A stretch of 64,000 nt of DNA from Gammaproteobacteria bacterium (lineage in GTDB: Bacteria > Pseudomonadota > Gammaproteobacteria > Pseudomonadales > Pseudohongiellaceae), in the NCBI GenBank assembly GCA_041395725.1, contig JAWKZW010000001.1, positions 4,656,501-4,720,500 of the forward strand, in the 5' to 3' direction. The notes beneath the pieces are model-generated. The model worked only from the letters and a program-made list of their open reading frames with translations, was not told the DNA's origin and did not search any database. The first letter of the stretch is position 1; every line of letters begins with the position of its first letter. A program made the translations under genes and the position numbers. Below, piece by piece: positions 20,412 through 29,053 of the stretch.

Positions 20412-21470
20412 TTATACTGAGCTCAGAAAGACTGATCGGCTCAAGTGCCTCTCGACTATTTCGGCGACCGCACTGAACCAGAATTCCTCATTATTCAGAT
20501 TGGGGATCAGCACCAGGTCCTCCCCGCCCTTTTCCTTGAACAGCTCCCGGTACTCGATACCGATTTCGTGAGTGGTTTCAAGGCAGTCGGATACAAACGA
20601 GGGAGTCAAGACCGCGACCCGCTTTACGCCTTTACCTGCCAGTTCCTCCAGGAACTCATCAAGATAAGGTTGAATCCAGGGGTCCCGCCCGAAGCGGGAC
20701 TGAAACGCCACGGAGTAGAAGTCTGAATCCCAGCCAAGTTCCCCCGCGATGGAACGGGTGGTTTGCATGCATTGGGCCCGGTAGCAATACCTGTTCTTGC
20801 TGGTGATCTCATCGCAGCAACTGCCAAACTGACAATAATCCGCCTTGTCAGCTTTCTTGATGTTTTTTTCCGGCAGACCGTGATAACTGAAAATTACGTG
20901 ATCCACCTTCTTGCGCGGATGATTCTGACGCAGATGTTTGTCAATCAACTGAGTCCATGCTCTGATGAAGGCCGGCTCCCCGAACATATCTTTAATGACA
21001 GTCATACGAGGGCGCTTTTTCCAGCGCTCCGCCGCCTTGGTCACGCCGTGGAGCACCGATTCGGTGGTGGCTGTCGAGTATTGGGGAAACAACGGGAAAA
21101 CCAGGATATCGGTAATGCCCAATTGCTCGATTTCGGCCATGGTGTCAGCGATCATCGGCTCACTGTAACCCATCCCGACAAACACCCGCATACGACTACG
21201 GGTCGGATCCATGGCGTCCTGCAAGCGGATTTTCAGCTGGTCGGTATACACTTTCAGTGGTGATCCGCCTTCCAGCCAGATGGTTTCATAGTCCCTGGCG
21301 GTTTTAGGCGCTCTGAACGGCAGGATGATAAAGTTTCTCAGGGCCCAGCGCGCCCAGGCAGGAATATCGAACACGTAAGGGTCGGAGAAAAAGTGTCGGT
21401 AAAATTCCCGTAAACCTTTCGCCGTGGGTGCGGCGGGTGTACCCAGATTCAGTAGTAAGATGGCGCGCAT
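20412..21470 (-). CDS. hemH: ferrochelatase HemH
   Basis: Inserts Fe2+ into protoporphyrin IX, the last step of protoheme synthesis; 352 residues. Family features: LLNLGTPAAPT at residues 5-15, VFVGMGYSEPMIADT near 100, the FSYHGLPE histidine region near 195 and FQSRFGRDPWIQPYLDE near 255. Unlike E. coli HemH, the segment between about 203 and 240 is longer and holds five cysteines (CQFGSCC, then CYRAQC). Some bacterial ferrochelatases bind a [2Fe-2S] cluster through cysteines in such an internal insert; whether this one does is inference. It stands alone, away from other heme genes. Confidence 0.95.
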   Translation of the reverse strand: MRAILLLNLGTPAAPTAKGLREFYRHFFSDPYVFDIPAWARWALRNFIILPFRAPKTARDYETIWLEGGSPLKVYTDQLKIRLQDAMDPTRSRMRVFVGMGYSEPMIADTMAEIEQLGITDILVFPLFPQYSTATTESVLHGVTKAAERWKKRPRMTVIKDMFGEPAFIRAWTQLIDKHLRQNHPRKKVDHVIFSYHGLPEKNIKKADKADYCQFGSCCDEITSKNRYCYRAQCMQTTRSIAGELGWDSDFYSVAFQSRFGRDPWIQPYLDEFLEELAGKGVKRVAVLTPSFVSDCLETTHEIGIEYRELFKEKGGEDLVLIPNLNNEEFWFSAVAEIVERHLSRSVFLSSV

Positions 21471-21539
21471 GTCTGATCGCTTTCGTTGTTTGTTGACTGC
21501 GTGAGTTACGTGAGCCAGTCAGGCCCGGTTCACTTTACT

Positions 21540-23159
21540 TTACGGATCGATGGTCGTTTTACTGGCGGTATCCACCTGTTTTACAAACCAGGCCATAAAA
21601 CGAGCCATCCGCTCCAGACCCGGTGTCGAAACCACTTCGTATACCTCACCGCTGGTATGATACAGCGGCGGCGCCTGCATGGTGGTAACTAGAGGAACTC
21701 CCGCACTGCGGTACCCTCCGCCCTCACCACTGGCCATGGTGGAATTACCGGATACAAAATTTGTGCCGTAGCGCTGGACGCCGCGGTCGAACAATTGTTG
21801 CAGGAAAGGCGACTGGTTGGTGATTCCGGCAACGATTGGAGCTTCGCCGGAATCGGCAATGTATTCCCGGTAACCATCCTCGAACTGACTGCGGGCCGGT
21901 GAAAAATTACGTTGCGCAACATGCTCCAGGTTGAAAATCAGGACACTGTTGTCAAACAGATCGGGGTTCAGGGAGACCGCCGCACGAGGACCATTCAGGC
22001 CACGGGTATGATGCCCTGCGCTGGCAACCAGCACCAGCGTCCTTTGCAGCTGAATTTCCGGGCGGGAGAAATGTCTGGCCAGTGCCACCAGCACGGCCAG
22101 CCCGTCACCATTGTCTCCGGCGCCATCATACCAGGCATCGATATGTGCATTCAGAACAATGGTTTCATCACTTGCCCCGGGGATGACCGCGACCACGTTT
22201 TCTCCGCTCAGATCGCGATGGACCTTAGCCTCGAGGGACAAACGCATTTGCAGCTGATCCAGGGTTCCCGCCAGCGCGGCAGCGTTCATAACCCGACTCA
22301 GAAAGTGGCCATCCCGCCCACCAATATTAAAACAGGGTCCGCCGCAATCGGACATATCACGGGCCATTTCATTACCGGGCTGGTCGATTATGTTGACCAC
22401 GGCGACAGCGCCCCGGGACATGATGTCATTGGCCTGGGGCACAAACCTGGCCCGTTCGAAGACCAGATGGGCCTGGGGAGTAACACGCTGAATAGCGATC
22501 CTGCCACGCACGTCCACATTCACGAGTTCCGCCGGACTGCCCGTGCCGACGTAGACCACGGGTGCGATAAGACTGCCGCCAGAGATTGCGGAGGGAGCCA
22601 GCGCCACGGCCGTGGTGAGAACAACATCGGCGCTCCCGGCGCCAAACCGGTCATCACCCAGCAGAGTGACTTCCCAGCTGACCGGCAGCCACAGCTCCGC
22701 ACCGGGATCCTGCTGAAATTGCTGCACCCGGATCTCTTCAATCCCGGCCTGACGGAACTGGTCCGTTACCCAGTCTATGGTTGCATTCGCAGACGGGAAT
22801 CCGCTCACTCTCCCCCACATCTGTGCACCACCCAGCTCCTGTGAGAGCCTGCTCTGCACGGAAAAATCGACAATCTGGCGCAGATCCTGACTGATCCGCT
22901 CGCCAGCAAGTTCGGCATAACCCGACTCGCCGGCAGGAACCACTGCCGGTGCGGGCCCGCGGTTGCCGATTATTGCGGGGCTGACATGGGGCTGCAGCAC
23001 CGGCGGCGGAGCCAGCCCGAACCAGGGACCATTATCAACACTCTGAGAAAAAGCGCCCTGGGGCCAGGCAGACACTGTCGCCAGCACTGCCAGCAACACC
23101 AACCCTGCCCGCCCGACCTTATCGGAACCGTGGTCAGTTCCTGGTGAATCCTGCCGCAT
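21540..23159 (-). CDS. exported M28-like metallopeptidase with PA domain
   Basis: Exported protein of 539 residues: a basic N-terminus and hydrophobic segment with a cleavage-like site AFSQS near residue 39. A PA-type domain (about 180-310) interrupts the peptidase fold, as in aminopeptidases of family M28. The zinc-site regions LNAHIDAWYDGAGDNGDG (near 350) and PPLYHTSGEVYE (near 500) are recognisable. However, the stretch that normally contains the catalytic and metal-binding Glu pair (GEExGLxGS) reads SAGHHTRGLNG, so both Glu are replaced. It may use a different residue or be inactive. GGGGGATCAGG precedes the ATG. A small unknown gene lies 15 bases upstream. Confidence 0.82.
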   Translation of the reverse strand: MRQDSPGTDHGSDKVGRAGLVLLAVLATVSAWPQGAFSQSVDNGPWFGLAPPPVLQPHVSPAIIGNRGPAPAVVPAGESGYAELAGERISQDLRQIVDFSVQSRLSQELGGAQMWGRVSGFPSANATIDWVTDQFRQAGIEEIRVQQFQQDPGAELWLPVSWEVTLLGDDRFGAGSADVVLTTAVALAPSAISGGSLIAPVVYVGTGSPAELVNVDVRGRIAIQRVTPQAHLVFERARFVPQANDIMSRGAVAVVNIIDQPGNEMARDMSDCGGPCFNIGGRDGHFLSRVMNAAALAGTLDQLQMRLSLEAKVHRDLSGENVVAVIPGASDETIVLNAHIDAWYDGAGDNGDGLAVLVALARHFSRPEIQLQRTLVLVASAGHHTRGLNGPRAAVSLNPDLFDNSVLIFNLEHVAQRNFSPARSQFEDGYREYIADSGEAPIVAGITNQSPFLQQLFDRGVQRYGTNFVSGNSTMASGEGGGYRSAGVPLVTTMQAPPLYHTSGEVYEVVSTPGLERMARFMAWFVKQVDTASKTTIDP

Positions 23160-23174
23160 ACCTGATCCCCCGTT

Positions 23175-23429
23175 CTAGTAGCGCCGTTCCGTGATGACAA
23201 CCCGTCCATCAAGGCTGCCTGGCAGTATCACTCCGTTGAGTCTTTTTTCTGACCGGTTCAGCTGCGTTTTCATGGGCTTACTCCAGTGAATGATGATTGA
23301 AATCGGCCGGCGCACCGGGCGTCGCCAATAACCACGAAGTTTAAAGGGATTCTCGACATCGATAAAGCCGTAAATTTTCCCCCGATGCGACCCGAACCGG
23401 AAACAGGCTGCCGCATCCGGCGCACCCAT
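23175..23429 (-). CDS. hypothetical 84-aa protein
   Basis: I do not recognise this. The 84-residue product is basic and aromatic, with a segment GKIYGFIDVENPFKLRGYWR and another reading VILPGSLDGRVVITERRY; codon choice looks like that of real genes here. There is no signal peptide or membrane segment. The ribosome binding site is weak (GGATTAGAA). It ends 15 bases before the M28-like gene on the same strand, so the two are probably cotranscribed. It could be the surviving C-terminal piece of a longer gene, since it starts abruptly with CFRFGSHRG. Confidence 0.45.
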   Translation of the reverse strand: MGAPDAAACFRFGSHRGKIYGFIDVENPFKLRGYWRRPVRRPISIIIHWSKPMKTQLNRSEKRLNGVILPGSLDGRVVITERRY

Positions 23430-23819
23430 TTCTAATCCGTTGTTTCTTATTGCCTTTTAAGGTCGTTTCAAATATCAGTAACTGAAACTTTCAGCACTGA
23501 TCTGCTTCAGGACGACAATGACTTTAAAAACTGGCTTGCCAGAGGGAGCCAGGTTTTCCATTACTAGTAACAGAATCCTTGATTTCAGTCCCTTCCACGT
23601 AAAAGGCTTTCAGTCCGGTGGGAAATGGTTAATATGGGCCTGCTTACTGGATCTTCCACATGGTCGACCTGACCGGGCGAATTCGGGGCATTTTCAATTC
23701 CACGTCCCCGGCAAGGTTTATCGGTTCCTCCTGAGGACTGTTGCCAGTGGTTTTTTTCAGCTCTTTGGCAACAGAAGATCCTGACATTCATCAGCATACG
23801 CAGCACGAGGGTAATTACT
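23430..23819. other. 390-bp intergenic region
   Basis: Lies between a minus-strand small gene and the plus-strand fusion gene, so it must contain both promoters. I see no clear consensus promoter, repeat or RNA gene. An 88-codon plus frame (23518-23784) has no ribosome binding site or recognisable motif and is treated as chance. Confidence 0.5.
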
Positions 23820-25676
23820 GTGAAGAAATCAATCGTTGGCCTGATTGGCATTGCCATGACGGTGACCGCGTCATTTGCCGGCGCCGCCGAGCGCGTCGGT
23901 GACTTTGCCCTGATCGACCATCAGGGAACTTTCCATCACATGGCCTGGTACGACGACCAGGCGGCGGTTGTCCTGATGGTGCAGGCGAACGGAGCGGCCG
24001 AAGTCGCGGCCAATCTGCCCACCCTGCTGGAACTGCAGAGTCAATACCAGGATCAAGGTGTCCTGTTCATGCTACTCAACCCGGGCCTGCAATCCGATCG
24101 AGACAGCATAAAGAACGAACTTGACGGGCTTGGTGCCGACCTGCCGGTTCTCATGGATGATGCCCAACTGGTTGCCGAGACTCTGGGCGCAAGCCGCATC
24201 GGAGAGGCATTAATCTACGACCCGAAGACTTTTGAGGTTGTCTACCGAGGTCCGGTGCAGGAGCACCTGGGCGCGGCACTGCAACAGCACCTGGCAGGCG
24301 CCGAAGTGCAGATTGAAGCCCAGGCCGGCGGCAGCCTGATCGACTTCCCGGCCCGGGCGCAACACACCGCCAGCGTGCCTTCCTACGTGGCAGAGGTTGC
24401 CCCGATCATTGCCGATAATTGTGCCAGCTGCCATCGCGCTGGCGGGATTGCGCCCTTTGCCCTCGACAGCAGCCTGTCCGCTCAGGGCTGGTCGCCGATG
24501 ATTCGTGAGGTCGTTTTGACCAAGCGCATGCCGCCAGGCCAGGTCGATAACAAGGTAGGGCACGCACTCAAAAATCCGATGAATCTCACCGACGCTGAAA
24601 TGCAGACCCTGATTCACTGGGTCGATGCCGGATCTCCGGTGGACGATGGCGCGGATCCCCTGGCACAGCTGACCTGGCCGGACAGCAAATGGTCTAATGG
24701 CGAGCCGGACCTTGTCGTGCAGATTGAACCTCAAACAATCCCTGCTACCGGAATCGTCGATTATATGAATATCCCCGTCGATCTGGAGCTGGAAAAGGAT
24801 GTCTGGGTACGCGGCAGTGAAGTGGTCCCTGGCGACCCCACGGTAGTCCATCACGTCATTACTTCGGTAGTACCCCCCGAGGGCATGCGGGACCAGCGCG
24901 AGATCCTCATGGAAGTGATCAACAGCCTGCCGGAAGAAAAAGCTCAGGAGATTCGCGTCGCCCTGTTTGCCGCCGCTGCCAGCGGTCAGCAACCGAATAT
25001 CGGTGAAATCCTTGAGCTCCTGGGTCCTGAAGTAGATCTGGGTGTGTTCCTGGGTGCCAGCGGCGATCCCGACCAGGCTTCCATCGCAGGTTACGCGCCC
25101 GGCACCGCGTCAGATATGTACCCGGAAGGCACCGGAGGCCTACTGAAAGCCGGCTCCACCCTGAGCCTGCAGATGCACTACACCACGTCCGGTAAAGAGT
25201 CCGTGGACACTACCGAAATCGGCATCTACTTCTACCCGGAAGGCGAAATACCTGCCGAGCGCATGGCAGGTGGGATCGGCAACAACTTCAGCATCGCGAT
25301 CCCGCCCCAGGCCAAGGATCACGAAATGGCAGTTGAGACCGTGGTGCCAAAGGACGCCTACATCCACAGCCTGATGCCGCACATGCATTTCCGCGGCAAG
25401 CGTATGGATTTCACTGCCATCTACCCTGACGGCAGTGAGGAGCTGATCCTGTCGGTACCGAACTATTCGTTCAACTGGCAGCTGACCCATGCCCTCAAAG
25501 AGCCTTTGTTTGTTCCGGCGGGCACCCGCATCGTGGCCCGGGGCGCCTTCGACAACTCATCCCAGAACCCCTACAACCCGGACCCCAACGAAACAATTTA
25601 TTGGGGCGAGCAGAGCTGGGAAGAGATGTTCATGGGCTTTTACAGCTGGAAGTACGCCGACCAGAGCGGCGACTGA
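23820..25676 (+). CDS. exported thioredoxin-like / cytochrome c / copper monooxygenase-like fusion protein
   Basis: Protein of 618 residues with a signal peptide ending near ASFAGAAE. Residues about 25-170 look like a thioredoxin/redoxin fold (VGDFALIDHQGTFHHM; VLFMLLNPG; LPVLMDD) but lack a CxxC. A single c-type heme site CASCH is at about 201-205. Residues about 285-615 resemble the C-terminal half of type II copper ascorbate-dependent monooxygenases, with HH (VVHHVI, near 343), LQMHYTTSG near 455 and HSLMPHMHFRGK near 517 as likely copper ligands. The start is GTG 23820 with GAGGG upstream. Similar fusions occur in Planctomycetes and marine proteobacteria. The substrate is unknown. Confidence 0.82.
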   Translation: MKKSIVGLIGIAMTVTASFAGAAERVGDFALIDHQGTFHHMAWYDDQAAVVLMVQANGAAEVAANLPTLLELQSQYQDQGVLFMLLNPGLQSDRDSIKNELDGLGADLPVLMDDAQLVAETLGASRIGEALIYDPKTFEVVYRGPVQEHLGAALQQHLAGAEVQIEAQAGGSLIDFPARAQHTASVPSYVAEVAPIIADNCASCHRAGGIAPFALDSSLSAQGWSPMIREVVLTKRMPPGQVDNKVGHALKNPMNLTDAEMQTLIHWVDAGSPVDDGADPLAQLTWPDSKWSNGEPDLVVQIEPQTIPATGIVDYMNIPVDLELEKDVWVRGSEVVPGDPTVVHHVITSVVPPEGMRDQREILMEVINSLPEEKAQEIRVALFAAAASGQQPNIGEILELLGPEVDLGVFLGASGDPDQASIAGYAPGTASDMYPEGTGGLLKAGSTLSLQMHYTTSGKESVDTTEIGIYFYPEGEIPAERMAGGIGNNFSIAIPPQAKDHEMAVETVVPKDAYIHSLMPHMHFRGKRMDFTAIYPDGSEELILSVPNYSFNWQLTHALKEPLFVPAGTRIVARGAFDNSSQNPYNPDPNETIYWGEQSWEEMFMGFYSWKYADQSGD

Positions 25677-25697
25677 TAAGGCTTAATAAGCTTACAT

Positions 25698-25727
25698 AAA
25701 AAAGCCCCGCGTCAGCGGGGCTTTTTT
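25698..25727. terminator. bidirectional rho-independent terminator
   Basis: AAAAAAGCCCCGC-GTCA-GCGGGGCTTTTTT: a GC stem with a tetraloop flanked by six A and six T. It ends the fusion gene and, on the other strand, lies 84 bases beyond the phosphatase-like gene. Confidence 0.95.
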
Positions 25728-25810
25728 AGTTCAAGGACCGGCTAAAGGGCAGATCCAATTTCAGTGCCGTGGCTCAGCCCCGGCAATCCCTTGGCTGGTT
25801 TCCCGGCAGT

Positions 25811-26389
25811 TCACTGGTTGGCTGGCGGTGGAGTCCAGTCACAGTCCGGGCAGTCTGGAGAGATAGCATTCTGTTCCAGTACCTCGAAGATGAAATCGCG
25901 CCACACTTCGTTAGGCTGCCAGACTGAGTTCATGTCTGCCTTGGCCTGGGCCACGGGCACATCCTGATAGATCACCCGATACAGAAAACTGAATGCCGTG
26001 GCACGGGCATTTACCTGACAGTGAAGCAGTGTCTTTTTTTCGGGTGCCCGGCGCATGGAATCAGCAAAGGCATAAAAATCGCTGGGCAGTGGATTGGAGA
26101 AGTCCACCGGAACCTGCATGTACTCCATACCCAGCTCCTTGACCACCAGGTCCTCGTCTGCCAGAGCATTGCGGTTGTTGGTGAACGCGATGTAGACCAC
26201 CCGCTCGAAGCCCTGCTCGCTCAACGTCGTAAACTGCTCACGGGTTGGCTGACCGGCACTGGCAAAGGTAGCGCTGTACTGCCGAAAGTTGGTAATTTCC
26301 TGCAGGGCCGGGTCGACGTCCTCGAGGGCCTGCAGCGACAATGAATTGGAAAACAGCAAGCACAGGGCTGCCAGTCTGATGGTTTTCAC
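25811..26389 (-). CDS. exported protein tyrosine phosphatase-like protein
   Basis: Protein of 192 residues with a signal peptide (MKTIRLAALCLLFSNSLSLQA) and a dual-specificity-phosphatase-like fold. Characteristic parts are FASAGQPTREQFTTLSEQGFERVVYIAF near residue 42 and the loop LLHCQVNARATAF near 120. In canonical phosphatases the loop is HCx5R; here only four residues separate Cys and Arg. I recall the same HCQxNxRA pattern in other proteobacterial members, so it may be a distinct subgroup. The start is GTG 26389 with AGGAG 7 bases upstream. A periplasmic role is predicted; substrate unknown. Confidence 0.75.
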   Translation of the reverse strand: MKTIRLAALCLLFSNSLSLQALEDVDPALQEITNFRQYSATFASAGQPTREQFTTLSEQGFERVVYIAFTNNRNALADEDLVVKELGMEYMQVPVDFSNPLPSDFYAFADSMRRAPEKKTLLHCQVNARATAFSFLYRVIYQDVPVAQAKADMNSVWQPNEVWRDFIFEVLEQNAISPDCPDCDWTPPPANQ

Positions 26390-26720
26390 CTAATTACTCC
26401 TCTTTTGATGGACGAAACAGCTGCACTTTAGCAGTTTCCCCTGCCCGATTACAGCACAGGCGTAACCCGGAAACAGGCAGCGGCCGGTCGCAGCACTGGC
26501 GGCTTTCAGCAGCAAATCTTCCCGCTTCGCCCGCGGCTGACCTCTTTGGTCAATAACAAAGCTTGACCTGATTATGCGGGAAAGGCACTCTAGGCTACCG
26601 ACGGCTTATGACCGGCTGCTCGGGCCCCGTCGCGGCGACGGCCTCAGGGGCAGTGCTGCAGAATCGGCCGACTTTCCCGACCACCGACCTTTCAGTTAAT
26701 TTTCCAGTAAGGAATGACCT
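26390..26720. other. 331-bp divergent intergenic region
   Basis: Separates the minus-strand phosphatase-like gene from the plus-strand lipoprotein gene and so must contain both promoters. A weak candidate -35 (TTGACC, about 26561) is followed by no good -10. I see no gene, repeat or RNA. Confidence 0.4.
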
Positions 26721-27254
26721 ATGCGTTATCAATTGTTACTGCTCTTTGGCCTGCTGACCGCCTGCAATGCCCAAATGTATATTGATCCGACTCCTGGAAA
26801 CGATGGCCGGACACTGGCCCCTGGGCAATCCGCCAGCTTCCGCTTCTTTACCACCGAACCAGCAGCGGATGCCGGGCTCAATCTCGCAGCCGGCGCCAGT
26901 TACAGGCTGGAGATTCCCCTGATAAGCAACTGGATAGACGGTGAAGTCGACGCCGATGAAAACGGTGTGGCACTGGGGCCGCTTGGCTTTGCCGACAGCC
27001 TGATGCCGGCCGATGCCTTTGCCCTGTTGAAGCGCTCCCGGCAGCACCGCTGGTTTGAACTGATGTTCTACCAGGATGGTTGCCGCAGCGACAGTCTGGT
27101 TGGGCTCTCTGAATTGCAGTACGACAGCCAGACCGATTCCTACAACTATACGGCGCCCTGCGAAGGTGACCTCAAGCTGTTCGTCAACGACAGTCAGGGT
27201 GCGTACACCAACAACGTAGGATTCGCCAGAATACAGATTACGCGCACTAACTAG
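26721..27254 (+). CDS. putative lipoprotein of unknown function
   Basis: Protein of 177 residues. MRYQLLLLFGLLTAC shows a lipoprotein signal with lipobox LTAC, lipidated Cys at residue 15. The mature part appears to be one beta-rich domain. It has two cysteines (YQDGCRSDSL and YTAPCEGDL) that could form a disulfide, and a closing strand NVGFARIQITR. AAGGA lies 7 bases before the ATG. It stands alone between the phosphatase-like gene and the convergent ModF-like gene. No family is recognised. Confidence 0.75.
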   Translation: MRYQLLLLFGLLTACNAQMYIDPTPGNDGRTLAPGQSASFRFFTTEPAADAGLNLAAGASYRLEIPLISNWIDGEVDADENGVALGPLGFADSLMPADAFALLKRSRQHRWFELMFYQDGCRSDSLVGLSELQYDSQTDSYNYTAPCEGDLKLFVNDSQGAYTNNVGFARIQITRTN

Positions 27255-27323
27255 TTGACTGTGAGAATCCAGTGACAGAAATACCGCTGACACTGCGCCT
27301 GCTGTCACGCCGGCAACGTCAGT

Positions 27324-28862
27324 TTACCCGGTTGCCGCCCCGCTTTTTTCCAGCAGTCGGAAACCGCCCCCGGGTGCCGCTTCAAAACGCAGGCGCTGAT
27401 TGATGCAGCGGGGCTCTTCGCCTTCGGTATGGCTGACGTATATGATCTGTGTCCGTGTCTGTTCAGCGATGCAGTCCACGGTTAACAGCACCAGCCGGCG
27501 GAAATAATCGTCCAGGCCGACACAGGGCTCGTCCAGAATCAGCACCGCCGGCTGTTTCACCATTGCCCTGGCCAGCAATGTCAACCGTTGCTGACCGAAG
27601 GAAATCTCGTGGAAGTAGTCTCCGGCCAGGTCAATCAGGCCCAGAGACTTCAGCCAGGCCCGCGCCATTTCTTCCTGGCTGGCACCGCTGTCATCGTACA
27701 GGCCTACCGAATCGAAAAAGCCCGACACGACGACGTCGAGAACCTTCCAGCCCTTCACGTACCGGTTGTGAATTTCATTGGATACGATGCCAAAGTAGGA
27801 TTTGATATCCCAGACCGATTCGCCACTGCCACGCCGCACGCCAAACAGGTAAACCTCCTGCCCATAGGCTTTGTGATTCTCACCGTCAATAAGACTCAAC
27901 AATGTTGATTTGCCGCAGCCGTTGGGGCCCTCGATCAGGGTATGGTCCCCCGCCTTCATCAGCCAGCTGGCCTGATTAAGCACCAGCCTGTCTCCATAGG
28001 CCGCCGTCACCTTGTTGAGCCGCACCGGCGCTACGTCAGTGTCCTGCCGGCACTCCTGCGGACCCGGCACCGGCAGCACAGCCGGTGCGTTGACCTCCGG
28101 GTGGGCGATGCGCTGGTAGGCTTCGCTGGCGGGCATGGTATCAATAGGGCCCCGGCCGACCAGTTGTAGATTTTCCATGAGCGCCAGATGCGTAATGCCC
28201 GGCAAAATCTCCTTTTCCCGCCGGCTCAACAGCACTGTGGCCGTCTCGCTATCCATCCACTGCCGCAGCAGGTCACGCACGCCGGGCGCGGATTGTCGGT
28301 CGATGGCCTCCAGGGGGTCATCCAGCACCAGCAGTCTCTTCTCTCCAGCTGTCTTACTCAGCAGAGCCCTGGCGACCATGACTTTCCTCATCTGTCCTGA
28401 GGACAGGAAACGAATTCCCCGCTGCAGCAGCGTATCGATTTCCAACCTGACCAACAACGCCAGGGTCGACGCCTGATCAAGCAACTGAGGACTGCGCGAG
28501 CCGCAGATAAATCTGGCAACGGTCGTGCCGGCATCCTGCGCCTCGGCGCTGTATTCACTGATATCGTGCCGGTTGTCCAACGCCCAGAGCCGCTGCTGCT
28601 CCTCGAAAGAAACCGTCTCGATGTGCCGGGCTGGATCGAAATCAGCCCTGTAAGCCACGGCCTGTCTGCCACTGACAAGTTCGCCACAGAGCAGCCTCGC
28701 CAGCAGGCTTTTACCAGCCCCGTTACCACCCAGCACGCACCAGTGCTCGCCGGGCTGGATTCGGAACTGGTCGATGCTGAGAATCCTGCGGCGCCCTATT
28801 CGTACCCGCGCATCGCTGACCACGATCAGCGGACTGTGATTATCGGAAGCTTTCAAAGTCAT
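27324..28862 (-). CDS. ModF-like protein with two ABC ATPase domains
   Basis: Soluble protein of 512 residues with tandem ATP-binding cassettes, as in ModF (PhrA) of E. coli, encoded beside the molybdate transporter there. Domain 1 has Walker A GGNGAGKSLLA near residue 46, signature LSSGQMRK near 155 and LVLDDPLEA near 177. Domain 2 has GPNGCGKSTLLS near 315, GSGESVWDIK (a ModF-like stretch) near 347, signature ISFGQQRL near 420 and LILDEPCVGLDD near 437. No membrane permease is adjacent, so it is not simply one arm of a transporter. E. coli ModF is poorly understood; a molybdenum role here is inference from resemblance and from molybdoenzymes in the window. Confidence 0.8.
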   Translation of the reverse strand: MTLKASDNHSPLIVVSDARVRIGRRRILSIDQFRIQPGEHWCVLGGNGAGKSLLARLLCGELVSGRQAVAYRADFDPARHIETVSFEEQQRLWALDNRHDISEYSAEAQDAGTTVARFICGSRSPQLLDQASTLALLVRLEIDTLLQRGIRFLSSGQMRKVMVARALLSKTAGEKRLLVLDDPLEAIDRQSAPGVRDLLRQWMDSETATVLLSRREKEILPGITHLALMENLQLVGRGPIDTMPASEAYQRIAHPEVNAPAVLPVPGPQECRQDTDVAPVRLNKVTAAYGDRLVLNQASWLMKAGDHTLIEGPNGCGKSTLLSLIDGENHKAYGQEVYLFGVRRGSGESVWDIKSYFGIVSNEIHNRYVKGWKVLDVVVSGFFDSVGLYDDSGASQEEMARAWLKSLGLIDLAGDYFHEISFGQQRLTLLARAMVKQPAVLILDEPCVGLDDYFRRLVLLTVDCIAEQTRTQIIYVSHTEGEEPRCINQRLRFEAAPGGGFRLLEKSGAATG

Positions 28863-29053
28863 AGGATATTCTCAACGGCGAAGAGGCACCTGGAACCTCT
28901 GATTATTTTACTGGTGATTGAAAACCCTGTTTTCCGCTGCCTGATAAATGACACAAAAATTGGGTATACTGCGCGTAAATTACAACAATCCTGTTACGCC
29001 TGCTTGCCCGGTCCCTTGCGTTCAACCAGACCGGTCAGGGATAAGAACCCGCT

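Noticed and set aside
21912..22844. 310-codon plus-strand frame opposite the M28-like gene
   Set aside because: Antisense shadow; low-complexity Gly/His/Gln composition and no start signal.
23518..23784. 88-codon plus-strand frame before the fusion protein
   Set aside because: No ribosome binding site, no recognised motif, and it occupies the expected divergent promoter region.
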